Below are positions 33,031 to 38,988 of a DNA stretch of 39,558 nt, one piece after another (positions within the stretch are counted from its first letter, which is position 1; each line of letters opens with the position of its first letter). The translations under genes were made by a program, and so were the position numbers. Source of the stretch: Eubacterium sp. (GTDB lineage: Bacteria; Bacillota; Clostridia; Lachnospirales; Lachnospiraceae); the NCBI GenBank assembly GCA_024681495.1, contig JAILAS010000147.1, forward strand, positions 1 through 39,558, written 5' to 3'. The notes beneath the pieces were generated by a model. The model was not told where the DNA came from and made no database searches. It saw only the letters and a list, made by a program, of their open reading frames with translations.

Positions 33031-34350
33031 CTACTTCTTCTTACGGTTGGCAAGAACCTGCTTACGCATGGACTTCACTGCCAGTGCCAAGTGTCTCTTA
33101 GCGGGACAGACGAAGCTGCAGGAGCCGCACTCAACGCACTCGGCGCCGCCCCACTGCTCGAATATGTCTATCCTGCCCTGTTCCGAAAAGTCTGCCAGCC
33201 TGGAAGGTACGATTCTGGAGGGACAGACGTCCACACATCTGCCGCACCCAATGCAGGCCGTAGGCTCATACTTATATGCCTCGTCCTCAGAGAAGGCCAA
33301 AAGAGCCGAATTCGTCTTACCGACGGGAATATCCAATGTGAAGTTAGCGAATCCCATCATGGGTCCGCCGTATATAAGCTTAGCGGGCTTAACGGTAAAT
33401 CCGCCGGCCTCTTCTACCACGTCACGGAAGCACGTGCCCGTGGGAACCAGGAAGTTCCTGGGGTCCTTAACGGCCTCGCCGGTGATGGTAACCACCCTGC
33501 TGATGATGGGCTTACCCTCGACCACCGCATCGTATACGGCGCAGATGGTAGCCACGTTGTCCACGATGCATCCTGCGTCCGCGGGAAGCATGGAGGAATT
33601 GATCTTACGTCCCGTAACGGCGTAGATCATGTTGCGCTCAGCGCCCTGAGGATACTTGGTCATGAGGGGCTGAACCATGATATTGGGCTCACCGGCCGTA
33701 AGCTCACTGAGCTTGGCGATGCAATCCTTCTTATTATCCTCGATTCCGAACACGCCCTTGGCGCCGTCGAAAAGCGAAAGGATAATCTTCATGCCCTCGA
33801 TGAGCTTCTCGCTCATGTCCAGCATCATCCTGTAATCACTGGTAAGATAGGGCTCACACTCCGCGCAGTTGGCTATTATATAGTCGATCTTTTCAGGCGC
33901 CGCAGGTGAAAGCTTCACGTGAGTGGGGAATCCCGCTCCTCCGAGTCCGACGACTCCCGCGTCCTGAATGCGCTTCCTGATCTCATCGGCCGTAAGAGAC
34001 GTGTAATCCTCACACCTCTCATACTCGACCTCGTCATAATTTCCATCATTCTCGATGATGATGGAATTCACAATACCTCCGGCAGCGACCCTTCTGGGCT
34101 CGATCTTCTTAACCTTACCGGATACGGAAGAATGGATTGGTGCCGATACGAATCCGCCTGCTTCGGCAATAACCTGGCCCTTTTTCACTTCGTCACCGAC
34201 TTTCACAACGGGATTGGCAGGTGCGCCAATGTGCTGTGACAGCGGGTAAACCATCTCTGATTTGGGCTGTACGGGAACTATCTCTTTGTCTTTGGACAGT
34301 TCCTTGCCGTCGTAGGGATGTACGCCACCGATAAATGTCTTTAATCCCAT
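33031..34350 (-). CDS. rnfC: Rnf complex NADH-binding subunit RnfC
   Basis: RnfC is the cytoplasmic subunit that reduces NAD+ at a flavin site. The 439-aa protein begins with a barrel-sandwich (biotinyl-like) domain (about 30-100). The NuoF-like FMN/NADH domain has GVVGLGGAGFPTHVK and the NCAECEPYLTSDYRMM stretch. Two [4Fe-4S] motifs follow near the C-terminus: CIGCGRCVDVCPSR and CVECGSCSFVCPAK. GGAAGG stands 4 nt before the ATG. It is the first gene of the rnfCDGEAB cluster and has its own promoter with a putative redox operator. Confidence 0.97.
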   Translation of the reverse strand: MGLKTFIGGVHPYDGKELSKDKEIVPVQPKSEMVYPLSQHIGAPANPVVKVGDEVKKGQVIAEAGGFVSAPIHSSVSGKVKKIEPRRVAAGGIVNSIIIENDGNYDEVEYERCEDYTSLTADEIRKRIQDAGVVGLGGAGFPTHVKLSPAAPEKIDYIIANCAECEPYLTSDYRMMLDMSEKLIEGMKIILSLFDGAKGVFGIEDNKKDCIAKLSELTAGEPNIMVQPLMTKYPQGAERNMIYAVTGRKINSSMLPADAGCIVDNVATICAVYDAVVEGKPIISRVVTITGEAVKDPRNFLVPTGTCFRDVVEEAGGFTVKPAKLIYGGPMMGFANFTLDIPVGKTNSALLAFSEDEAYKYEPTACIGCGRCVDVCPSRIVPSRLADFSEQGRIDIFEQWGGAECVECGSCSFVCPAKRHLALAVKSMRKQVLANRKKK

Positions 34351-34402
34351 AGTACCTTCCCCTTCTTTAAAAATTTCTCGATGTATATATCAAAGCAACA
34401 TC

Positions 34403-34420
34403 TTGTATATTTTAGCACAA
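34403..34420 (-). promoter_or_regulatory. Rex-like operator overlapping the rnfC -10 box
   Basis: The minus-strand 18-mer TTGTGCTAAAATATACAA has the TTGT-N10-ACAA outer frame of the Firmicute Rex operator (TTGTTAA-N4-TTAACAA or TTGTGAA-N4-TTCACAA). It also has A/T-rich inner positions. It covers the complete -10 hexamer. Rex represses fermentative and redox genes when NADH/NAD+ is low. The outer frame matches fully but the inner half-site bases match only partly, so this is a candidate. Confidence 0.45.
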
Positions 34421-34437
34421 AGTATCAGATTTTTACA
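34409..34437 (-). promoter_or_regulatory. Promoter of the rnf operon
   Basis: The minus strand has TAAAAT (34409-34414) with a TGC extended -10 in front, and a weak TGTAAA (34432-34437) at 17 nt. The extended -10 compensates for the poor -35. The leader to the rnfC ATG is about 50 nt and A/T-rich. Confidence 0.55.
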
Positions 34438-34493
34438 TACTTACATTGAAATCAGTACCCCAAAGCTTTATCATAAAAGGGTGATTTTTAACT

Positions 34494-34515
34494 ATTGTTT
34501 TTAATATAAAACAAT
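34494..34515. promoter_or_regulatory. A/T-rich dyad just upstream of the EFR1 gene promoter
   Basis: There is a perfect 8-bp inverted repeat ATTGTTTT / AAAACAAT (34494-34501, 34508-34515) with a 6-nt centre. It ends one base before the -35 of the divergent ferredoxin gene. The half-site resembles TTGTTAA-type redox operators, but the half-site distance is 2 nt longer than a Rex box. Confidence 0.45.
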
Positions 34516-34544
34516 ATGACGATTTGCACCCCATTTGGTACAAT
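34516..34544 (+). promoter_or_regulatory. Promoter of the EFR1 gene
   Basis: The plus strand has ATGACG (34516-34521), a 17-nt spacer and TACAAT (34539-34544), with TGG before the -10 (extended -10). The start codon at 34590 leaves a leader of about 40 nt. Confidence 0.6.
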
Positions 34545-34589
34545 CCAATCACGCTTTTCAAAAATTATGTCAACGCATCGGAGAACAAT

Positions 34590-35504
34590 ATGAAACCCAC
34601 CACGATATACGCCATATACTTCAGTCCCTGCGACACCACAGGGCGCCTCACCCGCTTCACGGCATCCATAATGGGAAACGCCCTGGGCGCTCCCGTAACC
34701 ACCATAGACTTCACGCTTCCGTCGGACCGCGAGTCGGCTCACATCTTCGATAAGGACGACATAGTCGTCTTCGGCATGCCCACCTACGCGGGACGCCTCC
34801 CGAACAAGGCGCTGCCGTTCCTCGACCTTTTCAGTGGTAAGGACACACCGGCCGTGGCCCTCGTGACATACGGAAACCGCAGCTTCGACTCCTCGCTCTC
34901 CGAGCTCAACACGGAGCTTAACAGCAGGGGATTCCGGACGCTGGCGGCCGCCGCCTTCGTATCCCGCCACGTATTCACCAAGCGGCTCGCTCCCAGCAGG
35001 CCCGCCGCCGAGGACTACGACGAGGCGGAAGCCTTCGCCCGGAAGGCAGCGGATATTATTGCCGAAAAAGCTCAGGAGGACCGGATTGACGGCGAATGCT
35101 CTGATGGTGTGTCGGGCGGAACGATTGCCGGAAACGCGGAAGGTGTTATGTCAACCGCAAACTTGGGCCTGCTCCCCGGGCTTCCGGCTGTCGAGCCCTA
35201 CTACACCCCGCTCAGGGAAGACGGCGCTCCCGCCAGGTTCCTCAAGGCAAAGCCGGTCACTGACGCGGACGCCTGCGACGGTTGCGGGCTATGCGCACGG
35301 GTCTGTCCCTTCGGTTCCATAGACCCGGAGGAACCGTCCAGCGTCCCCGGCATTTGCGTGAAATGCCAGGCCTGTGTTATAAAATGTCCGAAGGGCGCCA
35401 AGAGCTTCGACGATGCGGACTTCATTTCGCACGTCAGGATGCTCGAAGAAAACCACAGCCACCCGAACGTAAACAGAACTTTTTTTATTGAAAACAATGC
35501 CTAA
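34590..35504 (+). CDS. EFR1-family flavodoxin-ferredoxin fusion protein
   Basis: The 304-aa protein combines an N-terminal flavodoxin-like fold (about 1-160; FSPCDTTGRLTR as phosphate-binding-like loop, VFGMPTYAGRLPNKALPF, ALVTYGNRSFDSSLSEL) with two [4Fe-4S] sites near the C-terminus (CDGCGLCARVCPFG and CVKCQACVIKCPKG). This is the architecture of EFR1 proteins. It is predicted to be a cytoplasmic electron carrier or reductase; the substrate is unknown. The start is ATG at 34590, with GGAG 6 nt upstream; an in-frame ATG 22 codons earlier overlaps the -10 region. It is divergent from rnfC. That suits a redox protein feeding on or into the ferredoxin pool, but the link is inferred from position. 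Confidence 0.85.
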   Translation: MKPTTIYAIYFSPCDTTGRLTRFTASIMGNALGAPVTTIDFTLPSDRESAHIFDKDDIVVFGMPTYAGRLPNKALPFLDLFSGKDTPAVALVTYGNRSFDSSLSELNTELNSRGFRTLAAAAFVSRHVFTKRLAPSRPAAEDYDEAEAFARKAADIIAEKAQEDRIDGECSDGVSGGTIAGNAEGVMSTANLGLLPGLPAVEPYYTPLREDGAPARFLKAKPVTDADACDGCGLCARVCPFGSIDPEEPSSVPGICVKCQACVIKCPKGAKSFDDADFISHVRMLEENHSHPNVNRTFFIENNA

Positions 35505-35973
35505 AGATATTCAGAAAGAAAACGACTACACGTACTACAAGGTACTGGAGCTTAGCTCTCCCCCCGACCGCACGCTGGCCACGCTGAAGGGCACCGTATT
35601 CCTCTACGCGAGGGAGGACCGGGCCCTGCTTCGAATTGCGCTCTACGAAGGGTGCCTGAAGCATTTCTACCCCGATCCGGAGAACTATTTCTACTTCCCG
35701 GCCGAGGACTGCGCCTACCACAAGGACGTGGCTCAGTTCGCGGCGAAGTCGCACAGGAAGAAGGCGACGGCATCGACGGCTTACACCAAAAAGGAGGGGC
35801 TCTACCTGCCGGTGCCCGATGACTACGGTACCACCGAAGACACGCCCCTCTTCTACGAGGACAGATACAAAAAACAGGCCTACACCCTCACGGACGGATC
35901 CATGGAAGAGATACAGGCCTGCTTCGATATTTGGATTTCTACGTTAAGTCAACGCGGAGTATTGTCCCTTTAG
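35497..35973 (+). CDS. Unrecognised 158-aa protein coupled to the EFR1 gene
   Basis: I do not recognise the family. The protein is soluble, with no signal peptide or membrane helix. It is rich in Tyr, Phe and Asp, with clusters such as FYPDPENYFYFPAEDCAYHKD. The single Cys-containing motif is AEDCAYHKDVAQFAAKSHRKK, and a second single Cys lies near the C-terminus. The start ATG at 35497 overlaps the last codons of the EFR1 gene by 8 nt and has no SD, so translational coupling is expected. A TTG three codons earlier is an alternative. The tight linkage suggests a job connected with the EFR1 protein. Its stop codon overlaps that of the convergent ATPase gene. Confidence 0.7.
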   Translation: MPKDIQKENDYTYYKVLELSSPPDRTLATLKGTVFLYAREDRALLRIALYEGCLKHFYPDPENYFYFPAEDCAYHKDVAQFAAKSHRKKATASTAYTKKEGLYLPVPDDYGTTEDTPLFYEDRYKKQAYTLTDGSMEEIQACFDIWISTLSQRGVLSL

Positions 35974-35981
35974 GACTCCGC
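35954..35981. terminator. Inverted repeat over the overlapping convergent stop codons
   Basis: A 7-bp perfect repeat GCGGAGT (35954-35960) / ACTCCGC (35975-35981) encloses the overlapping stop codons of the unknown plus-strand gene and the minus-strand ATPase gene. It lacks a real U-tract on either side, so its function as a terminator is only suggested by position. Confidence 0.35.
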
Positions 35982-38060
35982 CGTTTCGTCTATGAGATTT
36001 CTCATGCTGTCCAGGCTTATCAGAAGCGTGGACGTATTATGAAGAGTCGCCGAGGTGGAGGGCGCTATAATCCCGCCCACTCCCATCAGGATGAAGGCCG
36101 AGTTCAGACCGACGATTTTCTTAAAGTTACCGTCTATCCTCTTCATCAGAAGCTGCGATATCCTCCGCAGCGTAAGGAGCTCGTTAAGGTCGTCGGCAGC
36201 TATGGTTATATCCGCAATTTCTCTGGCAATCTGCGCACCGTCGGAAATAGCCACTCCGACATCCGCGGCAGAGAGCGCCGGCGAATCGTTAATACCGTCT
36301 CCTATCATCATAACCCTGTGTCCGGCGAGCTTTTCCTTCTCGACGAACCCTGCCTTATCCTCAGGCATGACCTCTGAATAATACTCATCTACTCCGACCT
36401 GGGCTGCAATGCTCGCCGCGGTCTTATCGGAATCTCCGGTCATCATGACCACCTTGCTCACACCCGACTCCTTTAGTTTCCTGATCACATCGGGAGCCTC
36501 TTTCCTCAGGGGATCCTCTATACATATTACGCTGACCACGTCCTTGTCTATGGCCAGATACAGGAACGAGAACTCAGGAGGAAGCGCATTTATACGCCTC
36601 GTAAATTCCTCGGATGCCGTGCATTCCTCGTCCTCGAACACGAAATGGTAGCTTCCAATCACCACGCGCTTTTCGCCGATGGAAGATGCGATGCCGTGAG
36701 CGACTATATAGTTCACCTTGGAGTGCATCTCGTCGTGCTCGATGCCCTTCTCCTTGGCCGCATTGACGACCGCGTTGGCCATGGAGTGCGGGAAATGCTC
36801 CTCGAGGCAGGCAGCGATTCTGAGCATTTCGTCCTCGCTTCCTTCCTCCTTGGCGATGACCCGGGCAACCCTGGGGACAGCCTTCGTAAGCGTACCCGTC
36901 TTATCGAACACTATCACGTCCGCCAGAGCCACGCTCTCCATGAACTTGCCGCCCTTTACGGTAATGCCGTGTTCATTGGACTCCCTTATCGCCGAAAGCA
37001 CACTGATGGGAATCGCGAGCTTAAGCGCGCAGGAGAAATCGACCATGAGAACCGAGAGCATCTTCGTGACGTTCCTGGTGAGCGCATAAACGAGCCCTGT
37101 GGCCAGAAATGTGTAAGGCACCAGCGCGTCGGCCAGATGGGCCGAGCGTGACTCCGCCTCGGATTTAAGCTTCTCCGAGTTTTCAATCATGGCAACTATC
37201 TTCTCGTACTTGGTCGCGCCCTTGGTCTCAGTAACCCTGACGGTTATCTCGCCCTCTTCCACGACCGTGCCCGCATAGGCAATAGAATCAACGCGCTTAT
37301 GTACAGGCGCAGACTCTCCGGTCAGAGACGACTGATTTATAAAGGCCTCGCCGTCAACGACAATACCGTCGAACGGAACCACATTGCCCATTCTAATCAC
37401 GACTTCATCGCCGGGCTGCACCGTATCGGTCTTAACAAGCACCTGCGTGTCACCGGACTTGAGCCATACATTGTTTACGTGAAGCGACATGCTGCGAGCC
37501 AGATCCTCGACGGACTTCTTATGCGTCCACTCCTCGAGCAGCTCGCCAACACCCAGCAGGAACATAACGGATCCCGCCGTAGAGAAGTCCCTTCTGACGA
37601 TAGAGACAGCAATGGCTGTCGCATCGAGGACGGGTACCTCTATCCTGCCTCTGACGAGACACTTCAAACCCTCAGCGATATACCTGAGCGATTTAAGTAT
37701 AATCCTCGCGTAGCGAATGGGCCGGGGCACAATGAACCTGACGCTGTACCTGAAGACCACCTTCATAATAAGTTTGTCCCTGTACTTCGCGGTAAGAGCC
37801 CTTCCGGACGTCTCCAGCACCTCGGCGGGAACGGTCACATCCTCGCAGTGATAGCGGGCAAGCGCATCGATAACCTCCGCCCTGTCCCCGCCGTAGACGA
37901 CGGCAACGTCGGCGGTACGCTCGTAGACGGTCGCAGAAATAACGCCCGGCTTCTTCTCGAGGTAATACTGCAGGGTATCCGCCTCCTCGTAGCTCATGGA
38001 GCGCTGATTCATGTGGACGCGAATCCTGCCTTTTATGTCACTCTTGATAAAAAACTTCAT
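35970..38060 (-). CDS. P1B-type (heavy metal) transporting ATPase with atypical Ser-Cys-Ala metal-site motif
   Basis: This 696-aa P-type ATPase has an N-terminal region of about 70 residues with the ferredoxin-like HMA fold pattern (GRIRVHMNQRSMSYEEADTL) but without CxxC. A basic stretch and membrane helices follow. The actuator TGES is at 247-250, helices M3/M4 follow, the phosphorylation site DKTGT is at 386-390 (Asp386), and the hinge GDGINDSPALSAADVGVAI is near the end. In M4 the usual CPC, SPC or TPC is replaced by DFSCALKLA (Ser343-Cys344-Ala345), with no Pro between. The metal cannot be inferred. No SD precedes the ATG, and the gene starts 9 nt after the small upstream gene, so coupling is likely. 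With a Fur-like gene nearby it appears to form a metal-handling module. Confidence 0.9.
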   Translation of the reverse strand: MKFFIKSDIKGRIRVHMNQRSMSYEEADTLQYYLEKKPGVISATVYERTADVAVVYGGDRAEVIDALARYHCEDVTVPAEVLETSGRALTAKYRDKLIMKVVFRYSVRFIVPRPIRYARIILKSLRYIAEGLKCLVRGRIEVPVLDATAIAVSIVRRDFSTAGSVMFLLGVGELLEEWTHKKSVEDLARSMSLHVNNVWLKSGDTQVLVKTDTVQPGDEVVIRMGNVVPFDGIVVDGEAFINQSSLTGESAPVHKRVDSIAYAGTVVEEGEITVRVTETKGATKYEKIVAMIENSEKLKSEAESRSAHLADALVPYTFLATGLVYALTRNVTKMLSVLMVDFSCALKLAIPISVLSAIRESNEHGITVKGGKFMESVALADVIVFDKTGTLTKAVPRVARVIAKEEGSEDEMLRIAACLEEHFPHSMANAVVNAAKEKGIEHDEMHSKVNYIVAHGIASSIGEKRVVIGSYHFVFEDEECTASEEFTRRINALPPEFSFLYLAIDKDVVSVICIEDPLRKEAPDVIRKLKESGVSKVVMMTGDSDKTAASIAAQVGVDEYYSEVMPEDKAGFVEKEKLAGHRVMMIGDGINDSPALSAADVGVAISDGAQIAREIADITIAADDLNELLTLRRISQLLMKRIDGNFKKIVGLNSAFILMGVGGIIAPSTSATLHNTSTLLISLDSMRNLIDETAES

Positions 38061-38069
38061 ATAATATAA

Positions 38070-38342
38070 TTAAGCCTCTGCGCCTTCGGCGATATCTTCA
38101 ACGACCTTCTCTGCTTCCTCACGCTCACGCTCGGCATTTATCTCCTGAGCCTGAGCGTAGATGTCAGAGCAGTTCTCCTGAACCATTGTGGCAGTATCGA
38201 GAACGCAGTCCTTTGCTCTGAGGCCGGCGGCCGTGCAGTGAACATATACGTTCTTTGCGTCCTTGCTGCTGAGGATCTTAACTCCGGCGGATCCAAAGAG
38301 CGCGCCTCCGATAAACAATCCAACTTTACCTAATGTACTCAT
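38070..38342 (-). CDS. Small Gly-rich membrane-anchored protein (DUF6110-like) preceding the P1B ATPase
   Basis: This 90-aa protein has an N-terminal hydrophobic, Gly-rich helix (LGKVGLFIGGALFGSAGVKIL, residues about 4-24) with small-residue packing motifs. Then comes a short soluble part with Cys36, Cys46 and Cys58 (YVHCTAAGLRAKDC; ENCSD) and a Glu-rich charged tail. A perfect AGGAGGT stands 7 nt before the ATG. I associate the pattern with DUF6110 proteins that neighbour heavy-metal P-type ATPases, from memory and with moderate certainty. Its size, helix and linkage suggest an accessory subunit or chaperone of the ATPase; the Cys residues could carry metal. Confidence 0.7.
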   Translation of the reverse strand: MSTLGKVGLFIGGALFGSAGVKILSSKDAKNVYVHCTAAGLRAKDCVLDTATMVQENCSDIYAQAQEINAEREREEAEKVVEDIAEGAEA

Positions 38343-38385
38343 AATGTTACCTCCTAAAAAATACGGATATTTTTATATAGACATT

Positions 38386-38415
38386 ATTATAATTAGTTAG
38401 TCATTTCTAAGGCAA
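38386..38415 (-). promoter_or_regulatory. Promoter of the small protein-ATPase pair
   Basis: The minus strand has TTGCCT (38410-38415), an 18-nt spacer and TATAAT (38386-38391). The spacer contains ACTAAC, the same half-site as in the operator of the adjacent fur-like gene. The leader is about 40 nt. Confidence 0.6.
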
Positions 38416-38446
38416 TAGTTTAATGATTATTTTTCTCAAATAAACA

Positions 38447-38491
38447 CGAACCGGCGAAATTAGCGCATTCTAACGCACGTTCACCGGTTCG
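38447..38491 (-). terminator. Long hairpin downstream of the fur-like gene, probable terminator
   Basis: There is a 12-bp stem (38447-38458 with 38480-38491; core CGAACCGG/CCGGTTCG, one G-U pair). The 21-nt loop can form a further short stem. On the minus strand it is followed by TGTTTATTTGAG, a weak U-tract. It lies between the fur-like stop and the next promoter, which fits a terminator of moderate strength. Confidence 0.6.
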
Positions 38492-38542
38492 TACCAAAAT
38501 TTGATTTGACTCGCATTTGACGCAGTTATCTGACAGCTTATG

Positions 38543-38776
38543 TCAAATTTCGTTAATGTAAATCCTCCGACTCAGGATACCAATCTCCTCCATAACGGCC
38601 ACCATCCTGTAAACTGTAGCCACTCCAATCGAGTCATCCACCTCAGAAGCCTTAAAGTAAATCTCCTTGCAGCAGGCGCAGTCATTTCCGAGAATTACAT
38701 CTATAATGGTAAGTCTTTGCCTGGTGATCCTGCATCCGTTCTCCTTAAGGAGCTCAACAACACGTTCCCTTGACAT
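38543..38776 (-). CDS. Short Fur-family-like transcriptional regulator (DNA-binding domain only)
   Basis: The 77-aa protein aligns by eye with the winged-helix N-terminal domain of Fur/PerR/Zur proteins: LLKENGCRITRQRLTIIDVIL (helix 1-2), CCKEIYFKAS, and the recognition helix IGVATVYRMVAVMEEIGIL. Full members are about 140-150 aa; here the whole C-terminal dimerisation and metal-sensing domain is missing. Four Cys (15, 33, 35, 36) are present, three clustered as CACC. The start is ATG at 38776, with GGAG 6 nt upstream. It ends at an ordinary TGA just before a hairpin. It is upstream of and on the same strand as the small protein and ATPase, and it probably controls them and itself. Confidence 0.8.
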   Translation of the reverse strand: MSRERVVELLKENGCRITRQRLTIIDVILGNDCACCKEIYFKASEVDDSIGVATVYRMVAVMEEIGILSRRIYINEI

Positions 38777-38848
38777 TAATATCTCCAATCCCATACCAAA
38801 CACGTAGGCGTTTCGGTAATAATTATCACAGCCTCAGCTGCAAGAATT

Positions 38849-38877
38849 AGTATAGACTAACCGGGGTTAGTTGTCAA
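38849..38877 (-). promoter_or_regulatory. Near-consensus promoter with a palindromic operator in its spacer (fur-like gene)
   Basis: The minus strand has a perfect TTGACA (38872-38877), exactly 17 nt, and TATACT (38849-38854). The spacer holds the palindrome ACTAACCCCGGTTAGT (38856-38871; 7-bp arms, 2-nt centre), so a bound regulator would block RNA polymerase. It does not match the classical Fur box. It shares the CTAACC/GGTTAG elements of DtxR-type boxes, but in the opposite order. Confidence 0.75.
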
Positions 38878-38910
38878 GGACGCTCGATAATTTTATATCA
38901 TTTATGGCAT

Positions 38911-38937
38911 AAAAAAGGCTGCCCTTTCGGACAGCCT
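38911..38937 (-). terminator. Intrinsic terminator of cheR
   Basis: The minus strand has a 9-bp stem AGGCTGTCC/GGGCAGCCT (one G-U pair) closed by a GAAA tetraloop (38916-38924 with 38929-38937) and followed by TTTTTT. It lies about 50 nt after the cheR stop. Confidence 0.92.
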
Positions 38938-38988
38938 AAAGTTTCATAAACAAGTCTCAAATAGAGATTCTTCAGAAAACATGATGAT

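Noticed and set aside
34494..34515. Calling the A/T-rich dyad a Rex box
   Set aside because: The TTGT and ACAA ends are 12 nt apart instead of 10, so it does not fit the Rex operator frame and is kept only as an unassigned dyad.
38430..38542. Alternate-frame continuation of the fur-like gene with Cys pairs (NCVKCES...), as a possible frameshifted C-terminal domain
   Set aside because: The continuation is only about 38 codons, overlaps the terminator hairpin and lacks the His-rich metal sites of Fur C-terminal domains. Chance is more likely, although it is worth checking against homologs.
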